Below, one piece after another: positions 7,282 to 15,185 of a stretch of 54,113 bases of DNA. Within the stretch, counting starts at the first letter, position 1, and every line of letters begins with the position of its first letter. Location of the stretch: the NCBI GenBank assembly GCA_009782875.1, contig WRIE01000013.1:1-54113 (forward strand), written 5' to 3'. Source of the stretch: Eubacteriaceae bacterium. Its GTDB lineage: Bacteria; Bacillota; Clostridia; Eubacteriales; Anaerofustaceae. A program made the position numbers and the translations under genes. The notes below the pieces were generated by a model. That model saw nothing but the letters and a program-made list of their open reading frames with translations, was not told the origin of the DNA and did no database searches.

Positions 7282-7794
7282 CGAAACGTAGCATCCAAAC
7301 CGCTCTTTTTTTGCATTTTCACTGCCTCCCATCGAAACACATTGCTCGGGCTAGGCTTTGGTCAATCCGATAGTCTGCATTAATGCATACTGGGTTATAG
7401 CATCAGTTTAGTGGGCCTAATGTTTGGGATAAATTCTATGTTTTGCCTCCGATCCATTGATATGTGAAGCTTTCGCCTGGCAATGCAATGCCTCCAACAG
7501 CAGCGGCAATCCCCTTTTCCTCCCAACCCTTGTTTCATTTCGTTATTTTCCATAGATTGTGAAGTGATAATTGTATAGCGAATAGCGCATTTCGAAAATA
7601 GCTTTGAAGCAATATTGGAATTGAGAAAAGCTTCGATTTGAGTGTAAAATGCGAAAAAAGCACAACGCAGGATGTGTTGAATATCTATTACCGTTAAAAT
7701 ACACCAGAAAAGTTTTATTGGCGCATTAATAGCGCACGGCAACCAATAAAAAGCGTGCAGAGCTTTATCCGGCTGGCATTGTTACGCAATAAAG
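7282..7794. other. Spacer between convergent genes, nothing recognised
   Basis: A 115-codon open frame on the - strand (7395-7742) has no family resemblance and lacks a convincing start signal. I treat it as chance. No RNA gene or repeat was recognised. Confidence 0.45.
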
Positions 7795-7831
7795 GAGCAA
7801 AACTTCTGGCTTCATTGATGCAGTTTTGCTC
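7795..7831 (-). terminator. Intrinsic terminator of the pyruvate-kinase-domain gene
   Basis: On the - strand GAGCAAAACT and AGTTTTGCTC form a 10-bp perfect stem with a 17-base loop, followed by CTTTATT. It lies just downstream of the stop at 7852. Confidence 0.65.
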
Positions 7832-7851
7832 TGGTCGACCACTTTAAAGCG

Positions 7852-8409
7852 CTAATACGGCTTGCACAATATTTCGTGGATCCGTGTGTCAAAAATACGG
7901 TTGGCATGGCTAGGGGCCATGACTATGGCTGTGTCATATCCCCTGCCGGTGCCAGCTATGGCGATTACTGGCTCGCCAGGCCTTAGAGCGCCTGCATCCA
8001 TTGCCATTGCCCCTATCTCCACAACCACTTTAGCGCCTTGGCATATGACTTTCAGTGTCTGCGACATTATTTCAGCCGGATAGACACCTTTGAACTGGGC
8101 GCTCATTGCTCGCTCAACCCCGCTAAGGGAATGGGTCGAAGTCACTACCTTTGCCCCATATCCGGCAATCTTTTCCCTGTCTTCTTCTGTTATGGTGTTC
8201 TTCCCAGGCTCTGCAAACCCGAAGGCGTGAGTCACTACAACAACCGGGTTTGCAGCCCCTGCTTTCACTGCCTCCTCGCAAAGCAGGAGCGCCGATGCCC
8301 CAGTGGAGCTGGCTGCCAAAATCGGATAACCTGTCTCAATTGCTTTTTGTAGCGTGATCTCAATTGCCCTGCCAGTATTGCCCCTGCCTGGTTTCTCGAA
8401 AATTATCAT
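7852..8409 (-). CDS. Stand-alone pyruvate kinase alpha/beta (C-terminal-like) domain protein
   Basis: 185 residues with no catalytic TIM barrel. The fold signature is that of the pyruvate-kinase C-terminal domain: an AIETGYPILAASSTGASALL strand-helix near residue 24, repeated VVVVTHAFG and AKVVVEIGAMAMDAG segments, and a C-terminal GEPVIAIAGTGRGYDTAIVM. Such single-domain proteins occur in archaea and anaerobic bacteria; their ligand is not established. AAGGAG lies 9 bases before the ATG. It is 18 bp downstream of the membrane-protein gene and probably co-transcribed with it. Confidence 0.8.
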   Translation of the reverse strand: MIIFEKPGRGNTGRAIEITLQKAIETGYPILAASSTGASALLLCEEAVKAGAANPVVVVTHAFGFAEPGKNTITEEDREKIAGYGAKVVTSTHSLSGVERAMSAQFKGVYPAEIMSQTLKVICQGAKVVVEIGAMAMDAGALRPGEPVIAIAGTGRGYDTAIVMAPSHANRIFDTRIHEILCKPY

Positions 8410-8427
8410 CTGTGATTCTCCTTAATC

Positions 8428-8958
8428 TTATCTCTTAGTCGGGGATACCATGTGCAGCAAGGATGCCAGCACAAACAACCCAATAAATAAGTAAAAACCA
8501 TATCCATATGTGATAGACAAACGTTGCGCAATGTCCTGCACGGCGCTGACGACCCATTCGCTTCCAAGGAATTGGCTTGCGAACTCGGTCGCCCCAGAAA
8601 ACATTTCCTTGAGGTCTTCCCCAAACATTGTAGTGATAAGCTGCTCGGTAGTTGCCATCGACATATTAACTGCAAAATACATGCTTGCCGCAGCTACAAT
8701 CGACATCACTGTCTTGAATACTTTCCCTTTCATGAAGCAAGCCACTAAAGCAACTACCCCTATAACAATCGGCACATACAACATTAAGGTGGAATCTGAG
8801 ACCACCAGCCTGCCTTCGTTAATGAGCGTATTTTGAAAGGTAGTGTCATAAACCAAGTGGCTGGTAAGGCGCATTGTAAGTATCGGCATGACGAGCGCGG
8901 CAGCGATAGCCGCAATGGATAAAAGGGCGCATATTGCTACAAAATGTTGTCTTTTCAT
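8428..8958 (-). CDS. Small multi-spanning membrane protein, unknown function
   Basis: 176 residues. Four hydrophobic segments can be seen at about residues 7-29, 57-77, 82-101 and 150-172, with a polar loop (about 30-55) after the first. No recognised domain. It is the upstream partner of the pyruvate-kinase-domain gene in a two-gene operon. The start ATGAAAAGA abuts the second copy of the structured mobile RNA at 8959, exactly as mscL does at its own copy. The native Shine-Dalgarno (complement of 9343-9349) is thus separated from the start by the insertion. Confidence 0.75.
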   Translation of the reverse strand: MKRQHFVAICALLSIAAIAAALVMPILTMRLTSHLVYDTTFQNTLINEGRLVVSDSTLMLYVPIVIGVVALVACFMKGKVFKTVMSIVAAASMYFAVNMSMATTEQLITTMFGEDLKEMFSGATEFASQFLGSEWVVSAVQDIAQRLSITYGYGFYLFIGLFVLASLLHMVSPTKR

Positions 8959-9332
8959 CTAATCTTGCGCGAGGACGCCCGCCTCAAGCTCGTTTGGCGG
9001 CGGGGGAATCGCGCTCTCCTTTTCCAAGATATGGCGAAGGCGTTGCCCTCCGCCTGTAGCTGTGCAATGCCTTAAGCCTCCCAACTACCAGAGTCAAATC
9101 CACTTCGCCAATGTAGCCACAAGATTTTGGATGGTTGCAGCGCCGCTGCCCTTAAAGGCTTATAACCATAAACCGGAGTGTTGTAGACTAGCGGGCATCC
9201 GCAGGCGCATATATATTCTTGGGCAACGTAGCGCTCTAAGCGCTTAGGCTAGCCGACAAGGGCTTGCATCTGGATTTTCAGCGCAAGCCCCCGCTTCAAG
9301 CGCCATCAGGCGCTAAGTAGCGGGTTATTGAC
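8959..9332 (-). ncRNA. Structured mobile RNA, HEARO / IscB omega-RNA-like, copy 2 (no nuclease gene)
   Basis: 374 bases on the - strand, homologous end to end with 551-935. Read 5'-3' it begins GTCAATAACCCGC and ends GCGCAAGATTAG, immediately followed by the ATGA of the gene at 8958. The 5' hairpin AGCGCC-TGAT-GGCGCT is perfect here. The 3' terminal hairpin has CCCGCC/GGCGGG where copy 1 has a CCCCTC/GGTGGG-type pairing, a compensatory change supporting an RNA role. The 5' flank AAAGGAGACTATAGACG contains the host gene's Shine-Dalgarno and differs from copy 1, so the two are independent insertions rather than a duplicated leader. Confidence 0.68.
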
Positions 9333-9342
9333 CGTCTATAGT

Positions 9343-9349
9343 CTCCTTT
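9343..9349 (-). promoter_or_regulatory. Shine-Dalgarno of the membrane-protein gene, displaced by the insertion
   Basis: AAAGGAG on the - strand, ten bases before the element's left edge. Removing 8959-9332 leaves AAAGGAG, a 10-base spacer and ATGAAAAGA, a normal initiation region. Confidence 0.65.
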
Positions 9350-9366
9350 ATCAGCTTAATATAAAG

Positions 9367-9403
9367 AATCAAACACATTGATTTTACCAAATCAAACGCG
9401 TTG
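9367..9403. repeat. Two direct repeats, possible operator, in the divergent promoter region
   Basis: AATCAAACACATTG (9367-9380) and AATCAAACGCGTTG (9390-9403) start 23 bp apart. The first is also part of an inverted repeat AATCAA-N5-TTGATT. They sit upstream of the - strand membrane-protein gene and about 220 bp before clpB. No CIRCE or CtsR box was seen. Confidence 0.35.
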
Positions 9404-9617
9404 TTAAAACAACTGCTTAAAATTAGGCATGGCAACACCCCATAGATGCAGCCAGATTTTAAAATAGCAGTCATTTTGAGCCAAAATCCTGTTGTTTAGA
9501 TATATGAAAAGCGCTAACATTAATTCAGTGAAGGCTAATAACAATAGGCAACATCAATAGTGTTTTTTAATAGGCGTTTTAAAATGCCAATAGCCAACGG
9601 AAGGATGGCAACAATAT

Positions 9618-12230
9618 ATGGATATGCAAAAATTGACGCAAAAATCAGCTGAGGCGGTGTCATCAGCGCAATTCAATGCCATGGAGCGCTCAAACCAGCA
9701 GCTTGAGGCTGAGCATCTTTTGTTTGCGCTAATTGGGCAAGAAGGCGGCATAGTCGGCCGTTTGCTTGCGCGCATGGGCATAGACACGGCAAAGGCGCTC
9801 TCCCTCTTAGATGCGCTAATTGGGCGCCTTCCCAAAGTTTCTGGCTCCGGCGCTGGGCAAGGGGGCCTGTACGCATCGCCTGCGCTTGATAGGATACTGT
9901 CCCAGGCAGAAAAAGCAAGCTCCCTGATGGGAGATGATTTCATTTCAACCGAGCATTTGATGCTAGGTTTTTTCGAGGAGCCTGAAAAAAAGATTTCAGA
10001 ATTCTTTTCGCAAATAGGGCTAGCAAAAGACCCTTTCATAGCGGCCTTAAAAGAGCTGCGCTCACATGCCAGGGCTACGACAGACAACCCAGAGCAGACA
10101 TACGAGGCCCTCGAGAAATTCGGGTATGACTTGCTGGACAAAGTCCGCCAAAACAAGCAGGACCCAGTAATCGGCAGGGATGACGATATCCGCAACTTGG
10201 TGCGCATACTCTCGCGCAAAACAAAAAACAACCCCGTGTTGATTGGGGAGCCAGGGGTAGGCAAAACGGCTATTGTGGAAGGCTTGGCTATCCGCATAGT
10301 AAACGGGGATGTCCCAGAAGGGCTGAAAAGCAAGAGCATCTATGCTTTAGACATGGGCTCCCTTGTGGCAGGCGCAAAATACAGGGGGGATTTTGAAGAG
10401 CGGATGCGGGCTGTGCTTGCTGAAATCAAGCATAGCGAGGGGCAGATCATCTTGTTTATTGACGAATTGCACCTGATCGTTGGCGCAGGCAGGGCAGAAG
10501 GGGCAATGGACGCTGGGAACCTGCTCAAGCCCATGCTTGCCAGGGGGGAGCTGCACTGCATCGGGGCTACCACACTTGACGAGTACCGCAATTATATCGA
10601 AAAGGATGCAGCGCTTGAGCGCAGGTTCCAGCCCATACTCGTCCGGGAGCCAAATATTGAGGAGACTATTGAAATCTTAAGGGGGCTCAAGGAGAGGTAT
10701 GAGGTCTTCCACGGGGTGCAGATTACTGACGGGGCGCTTGTCGCCGCGGCAGAGCTTTCCGAGCGCCACATCACTGACCGCTTTTTACCGGACAAAGCAA
10801 TCGACCTAATAGACGAATCATGCGCAATGATCAAGACCGAGCTAGATTCTATGCCTTTGGAGCTTGATATGACAGCAAGGAGAATCATGGGCCTTGAGAT
10901 AAAACAGGCTGCCCTTGACGGTGAGAAAACCGATGCTGCACAAGACGAGCTGGCAGCCACCTCACAGGAGCTGGCGTCCACTAGGGAAGAGTTCGCGTCA
11001 ATGAAAGCCCAGTGGGACTCAGAGAAAGCCCTGATAAACAACATCCAAAGGATTAAAGAGGATATTGAGAAGACCAACGCCGCTATAGAAGCTGCGGAGC
11101 GCAGCTACAACTTGGCAGAGGTCGCCCGGCTCAGATACGGGGTTTTGCCTGGCTTGGGGGAAGGCTTGGCTAACGCGGAGGCAGCCAAAGAGCAGGGCCC
11201 TAAAGCTGTCTATTTAAAGGACACAGTCACTGAGGCGGAAATAGCCATTGTGTTGGCGAAGTGGACGGGAATACCAGCCGCAAAGCTATTGGAGGCTGAA
11301 AGGGCAAAGCTGCTGAATCTGGAATATGAGCTTCGAAAAAAGATTATTGGCCAAGATGAAGCGGTGAAGTCGGTAGCCGAGGCGATAATACGCTCAAGGG
11401 CGGGAGTCGCCGACCCTGGCAAGCCGGTTGGCTCGTTCATGTTTCTGGGGCCAACTGGAGTTGGAAAAACCGAGCTTTCAAAATGCCTCGCTGAATACCT
11501 TTTTGACAGTTCCCGCAACATGGTGCGCCTGGACATGTCTGAATACATGGAAAAACACACAGCGTCCCGGATGATCGGCGCCCCTCCGGGTTATATTGGA
11601 TATGGGGAGGGCGGGCAATTGACAGAGCCAGTAAGGCGAAACCCGCACTGCCTGGTCCTCTTGGACGAGATAGAAAAAGCGCACCCAGAGGTGATAAATC
11701 TATTGCTCCAAATCCTTGACGACGGCCGAATAACTGATTCGACCGGAGCCATGGTTGATTTCAGAAACACTATGCTAATCATGACATCCAACCTTGGTTC
11801 AGAGTTTTTGAGCGAGGGGTTCACACAAAACGGCGAAATCCTGCCAAGGGCAAAGTCGGCAATCGATACCCTGCTGCGCTCGCATTTCAAGCCTGAGTTC
11901 CTAAATAGGCTGGACGAGATAGTTGTTTTCAAGCCACTGTCCCCCACAGACATTGCTACAGTCGCCGAGCTAATGGTAGACGAACTGTCTACAAGGCTAA
12001 AAGCGCAGAATGTTTCTTTATATGTCAGCCGCGCCGCTATGTCCCTAATAGCAAGAGAGGGCTATGACCCTGAATACGGGGCGAGGCTTCTAAAGCGCTT
12101 TGTGCAGAAAAATGTCGAAACGTTAATCGCCCGGGAATTGATATCAGGGCAAATTGCGCCTACAAGCAAAGTGGTTGTCGACGTGAGCCACGGAGAGTTG
12201 GCTGCATATGTCCAAGCAGTTATTGAGTGA
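9618..12230 (+). CDS. clpB: ATP-dependent disaggregase ClpB
   Basis: 870 residues, start at ATG 9618 after GGAAGGA. Order: Clp N domain (1-145), first AAA+ module with GEPGVGKTA near residue 209, a coiled-coil middle domain (about 400-530) of the long ClpB type, and a second AAA+ module with GPTGVGKTE near residue 610. The long middle domain and absence of a ClpP-binding loop favour ClpB over ClpC. It extracts and unfolds aggregated proteins with DnaK in the cytoplasm. The gene is flanked by long spacers and seems monocistronic. Confidence 0.93.
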   Translation: MDMQKLTQKSAEAVSSAQFNAMERSNQQLEAEHLLFALIGQEGGIVGRLLARMGIDTAKALSLLDALIGRLPKVSGSGAGQGGLYASPALDRILSQAEKASSLMGDDFISTEHLMLGFFEEPEKKISEFFSQIGLAKDPFIAALKELRSHARATTDNPEQTYEALEKFGYDLLDKVRQNKQDPVIGRDDDIRNLVRILSRKTKNNPVLIGEPGVGKTAIVEGLAIRIVNGDVPEGLKSKSIYALDMGSLVAGAKYRGDFEERMRAVLAEIKHSEGQIILFIDELHLIVGAGRAEGAMDAGNLLKPMLARGELHCIGATTLDEYRNYIEKDAALERRFQPILVREPNIEETIEILRGLKERYEVFHGVQITDGALVAAAELSERHITDRFLPDKAIDLIDESCAMIKTELDSMPLELDMTARRIMGLEIKQAALDGEKTDAAQDELAATSQELASTREEFASMKAQWDSEKALINNIQRIKEDIEKTNAAIEAAERSYNLAEVARLRYGVLPGLGEGLANAEAAKEQGPKAVYLKDTVTEAEIAIVLAKWTGIPAAKLLEAERAKLLNLEYELRKKIIGQDEAVKSVAEAIIRSRAGVADPGKPVGSFMFLGPTGVGKTELSKCLAEYLFDSSRNMVRLDMSEYMEKHTASRMIGAPPGYIGYGEGGQLTEPVRRNPHCLVLLDEIEKAHPEVINLLLQILDDGRITDSTGAMVDFRNTMLIMTSNLGSEFLSEGFTQNGEILPRAKSAIDTLLRSHFKPEFLNRLDEIVVFKPLSPTDIATVAELMVDELSTRLKAQNVSLYVSRAAMSLIAREGYDPEYGARLLKRFVQKNVETLIARELISGQIAPTSKVVVDVSHGELAAYVQAVIE

Positions 12231-12830
12231 TGGAATTTTGTCTTATTTCGATAAATAGGCAGGAGCTGTAAACGTTTGCGTGCTGTTTCCGCATTGCCGA
12301 ACACTGTTTTTCGAGCAAAGCATTCCCGGAAAACAAATAGTTCATGCAACCATTTATCACATATTTAAGCTAAAATGGCTGTTATTTCCCAAATTTCTCC
12401 CTGCAGAAATAGCTGGATTAACATTGTGCTGTTCAATATCTAGGCTAAAAATGCCTGGCAGCGTAATCTTGTCCATAATGCCAATTACTGTGGCAATATG
12501 CATTATGTATAATGTAGTGCAATAAAAGGCTTCTGTTTGGCTTGCGATAGCGATAATTTTAGCTAAGTCATAGAATTGTCGAAAAAAGGCGTTTTGCGCA
12601 GGGTTGGTAACTATTGGTTTCACTATATTTGATCAAAACGGCAATTTGCCATGATTAGCTTCTTATTCGATAAGTACAAACTTTATTATAGATATAATTG
12701 TTTAGTCCAATTGCATGCCGTATGCCAGTAAAAGAAATTCTATGTTTAGTTTATACATTTATTTTGCTGCCAGACAGTCTTCTATTTTCCCTATACAATG
12801 AAATTAACAGTTTGTGTCAAAGTGTGGACG

Positions 12831-12848
12831 CTGTTAGACGTTTAACAG
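12831..12848. promoter_or_regulatory. Palindromic site, candidate TetR operator
   Basis: CTGTTAGACGTTTAACAG is an 18-bp palindrome with one mismatched pair, located about 70 bp upstream of the -35 of the following TetR gene. A half-site TTAACAG also occurs at 12814-12820. The position fits autoregulation; binding is inferred. Confidence 0.35.
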
Positions 12849-12913
12849 TCATAGCAATCTATAATTCATCTAACAAAAAAATGGGGAGAATTGAAAACTA
12901 ATTGACTTATTAC

Positions 12914-12941
12914 TTGATTTTTAGAAATAGCAAAGTATAAT
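12914..12941 (+). promoter_or_regulatory. Probable sigma-A promoter of the TetR pair
   Basis: TTGATT (12914-12919), 16-bp spacer, perfect TATAAT (12936-12941). The Shine-Dalgarno AAGGAG follows at 12951-12956. Confidence 0.55.
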
Positions 12942-12966
12942 GAGATGTGCAAGGAGAATAATATAT

Positions 12967-13599
12967 ATGGATAAAATGAATAAAACGCGCCAACTTATTC
13001 TTAATGTATCGAAGAATATTTTTTTAGAGAATGGTTATTCTTCAACAACTTTTCAGATGATCGCAGATGAGGCGAACATTTCTAAAACATCCATAAATTA
13101 CTACTACGCACGCAAGCAAGACATTTCCAATGAGATATTGTCGAATTACATTAAACAATGCAGAGAATTTGTCGCAAGCAACAGGGAATTCAACGAGCTA
13201 ATGGCATTCATGCTCACCCTTGTGGTCTTTTTTAAATCAATGCTGTCGACACCAGCCTCCTCTGGCTTTTTTTATGACCTTATAAAGCGAAACACTGCAG
13301 ACAATAGCCCGCATTCAGACATACAAAGCTATTTCCTGCCTATCATATACCAGCTAAACTTAGTTGTCTCGCCAGCTGAGCTTGAACTAAAAAAAATCTC
13401 GATTTATGGAGCGACCAACGAGCTCTCGCTCAATTACCTGACAAGCCAGCTTGAAATATCAGAAAACCAATTCATATCGGCTGTACTGCACTCTATTTTA
13501 AGCATACTCAAAACTCCTGCTTCCATAATTGGGCCTTATATAAATTCTGCATTGAATATTTATGAGACCTTTGACCAAAATGAGCTTCCCGTATTCTAA
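12967..13599 (+). CDS. TetR/AcrR-family regulator, first of a tandem pair
   Basis: 210 residues from ATG 12967 (MDKMNKTRQLILNVSK), chosen because AAGGAG lies 10 bases upstream; an in-frame ATG at 12940 overlaps the -10 element. Helix-turn-helix: SSTTFQMIADEANISKTSIN near residues 26-45, followed by YYYARKQDI. The C-terminal ligand domain is not assigned to a subfamily. It is 15 bp upstream of a paralogue with the same helix-turn-helix layout. Its own palindrome upstream suggests autoregulation. Confidence 0.85.
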   Translation: MDKMNKTRQLILNVSKNIFLENGYSSTTFQMIADEANISKTSINYYYARKQDISNEILSNYIKQCREFVASNREFNELMAFMLTLVVFFKSMLSTPASSGFFYDLIKRNTADNSPHSDIQSYFLPIIYQLNLVVSPAELELKKISIYGATNELSLNYLTSQLEISENQFISAVLHSILSILKTPASIIGPYINSALNIYETFDQNELPVF

Positions 13600-13614
13600 C
13601 AACAAGGTGGATCA

Positions 13615-14253
13615 ATGAGAAAAATCAACAAAACTCAGGCAAAGATCATTGCAGCTTCAAAAGAAGAATACGCGCTTAACGGGTACTCATCCACCTCGTT
13701 CCAAGCGATTGCTGAGCGAAGCGGCACTTCAAAAAGCTTGATCAACTACTATTTCCCAAAAAAACAGGACATATTGGTGACTGCCTTGGGCATCCACTTG
13801 GAGGAGATCTCCGATTATGTCTCTAGTTTGAAGAAGTACGACTCCCTCATGCGCTTTTTCTTGGTAAGGGTAATTTACTACCAATCCTTCAGGGAAGACA
13901 AGACATGGGTTGAATTTGATGATGATATCCAAGAGCGCACTGAAAAGGACTTGAACACTTACAGGAACCATTTCCCGCTCTTTGAGAGCATTGCAGAGGA
14001 ATTCCCTGTGAACTTGGACAAAGACGAGCTCTTTGTCCGATCGATAGCCATTTACGGATTAACCAGGCAGCTTGTCGCATCTTTCCTTCGAGGGGAGCTT
14101 GACATCACCTATGAGCAAATGATAGAGCAAATGCTTTGGGACACCTCATGCATGCTCCAGCTCAACAACTACACAGTGTATAACTACATGGGCAGGATCT
14201 GGGAGGAATATGAAAGCTTAGAGCGAAAAGAATTCTTGTTTTTCAACCCTTGA
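13615..14253 (+). CDS. TetR/AcrR-family regulator, second of a tandem pair
   Basis: 212 residues, AAGGTGG 6 bases before ATG. Helix-turn-helix SSTSFQAIAERSGTSKSLIN then YYFPKKQDI, clearly paralogous to the preceding protein (shared S-S-T-x-F-Q-x-I-A and K-Q-D-I). The ligand domains have diverged more. Two adjacent regulators of one type may heterodimerise or respond to related ligands. No transporter or enzyme operon adjoins them, so the regulon is unknown. An intrinsic terminator follows. Confidence 0.85.
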   Translation: MRKINKTQAKIIAASKEEYALNGYSSTSFQAIAERSGTSKSLINYYFPKKQDILVTALGIHLEEISDYVSSLKKYDSLMRFFLVRVIYYQSFREDKTWVEFDDDIQERTEKDLNTYRNHFPLFESIAEEFPVNLDKDELFVRSIAIYGLTRQLVASFLRGELDITYEQMIEQMLWDTSCMLQLNNYTVYNYMGRIWEEYESLERKEFLFFNP

Positions 14254-14260
14254 GCTTTCC

Positions 14261-14296
14261 AACAGCCATTGGCTTAAAAGCAATGGCTGTTTTTTT
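14261..14296 (+). terminator. Intrinsic terminator after the TetR pair
   Basis: AACAGCCATTG (14261-14271) pairs with CAATGGCTGTT (14281-14291), 11-bp stem and 9-base loop, followed by a run of T. Confidence 0.88.
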
Positions 14297-14342
14297 ATTT
14301 GCGCCGCCCCTTTGCCGCCCTCTATTAGGGCAAGTTCCAATG

Positions 14343-14351
14343 TGGTATAAT
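14343..14351 (+). promoter_or_regulatory. Extended -10 promoter of the isomerase-like gene
   Basis: TGGTATAAT is an extended -10 (TG-N-TATAAT). No good -35 is seen at the usual distance. Transcription would start at about 14358, two or three bases before the ATG at 14361. Confidence 0.55.
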
Positions 14352-14360
14352 GACAAGGCA

Positions 14361-15182
14361 ATGTTTAGAGAAAAATTTGGTATTTTTGCATGGTTTGGCT
14401 ATATATCAAGCTTCAAGGACAGGGCAGGTATGATCCGTGAAGCAGGGTTTGACTCAACAAGCATTTGGTTTGGGCCCGAGTTCAGCCAATTTGATGGCGA
14501 CTATAGAAAAAATGCTGAAATAGCAGCCATGGCAGGCCTCCAAGTCGATTCTGCCCATCTCCCATACTACGGCTCGTCGCTGCTTTGGCAAAGAAGCCGG
14601 GAAGCTGGCGATTTTGCGGCTAATATCGCCAGCGCAATCAGAAACGCAGGCGATTTGGGGATAAGCTGTGTTGTCTTGCACCCCCACGATGTGGGTATTC
14701 ATCCATCATCTTACGGCACAGCCCTTGCAGCCCACTTGAGGCTGGCTGAGGCGGCTTGCGCCGCAGGAGTCAAGCTGGCTATCGAGAACCTTGACAAGCC
14801 TGGCGTGACCGCCCGGCTAATAAATGACATCAACTCCGAGGATGTGGGGTTGTGCTTTGACACGGGGCATAGCAACCTTACCGGGGAATGGGAAATTCTC
14901 CTTGCCCAAAACAAAGGCCGGATGTTTTCACTGCATGCCCACGACAATGATGGAAATGAGGATGCGCATCTGCTGCCTTTTGAAGGAACTGTGGATTGGG
15001 CAGCAACAACATCCGCTATCGAGGCTGCCGGCTATAGCGGGCATTTCATGCTCGAATCAATGAAGCCATATCCAGACAATAGCCCAATGCCAGAGAGCGC
15101 CCAAATTTACTTGGCAAGGGCGCTCGAAAGCGCCAAACGGGCAGTGCAGCCAAGCGCTGCTTTTTTAACGGAGGATTCTTAG
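14361..15182 (+). CDS. Xylose isomerase-like TIM-barrel protein (sugar phosphate isomerase/epimerase family)
   Basis: 273 residues from ATG 14361 (MFREKFGIFAWFGY), the natural family start; the longer frame from 14250 crosses a terminator and the promoter. AP-endonuclease-2-type metal ligands are visible: IENLDKPG (Glu), CFDTGHSN (Asp, His), HAHDNDG (His, Asp) and MLESMK (Glu). Members isomerise or epimerise sugars or inositols, using Mn or Zn. There is no proper Shine-Dalgarno (only AAGG two bases from ATG), so the mRNA may be leaderless. dnaE follows 3 bp after its stop. Confidence 0.8.
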   Translation: MFREKFGIFAWFGYISSFKDRAGMIREAGFDSTSIWFGPEFSQFDGDYRKNAEIAAMAGLQVDSAHLPYYGSSLLWQRSREAGDFAANIASAIRNAGDLGISCVVLHPHDVGIHPSSYGTALAAHLRLAEAACAAGVKLAIENLDKPGVTARLINDINSEDVGLCFDTGHSNLTGEWEILLAQNKGRMFSLHAHDNDGNEDAHLLPFEGTVDWAATTSAIEAAGYSGHFMLESMKPYPDNSPMPESAQIYLARALESAKRAVQPSAAFLTEDS

Positions 15183-15185
15183 TTT

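Larger units (their letters stand above)
12231..12966. other. Long AT-rich spacer; regulatory region of the TetR pair
   Basis: About 700 bp without a credible gene. The frames at 12357-12623 (-) and 12698-12901 (+) have neither start signals nor family resemblance. The right end carries the palindrome at 12831-12848 and the promoter at 12914-12941. Confidence 0.45.

Noticed and set aside
7395..7742. 115-codon - strand open frame between convergent genes
   Set aside because: No homology signal recognised and no ribosome binding site; lies between two terminators.
551..9332. Two inverted copies as the ends of one 8.8-kb composite transposon
   Set aside because: Each copy ends at the start codon of the gene it abuts, with different flanks holding that gene's own Shine-Dalgarno, and the copies have diverged. 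Two independent insertions explain this better.
9333..9617. CIRCE or CtsR operator before clpB
   Set aside because: Neither the TTAGCACTC-N9-GAGTGCTAA repeat nor the CtsR heptad repeat is present; only unrelated direct repeats were seen.
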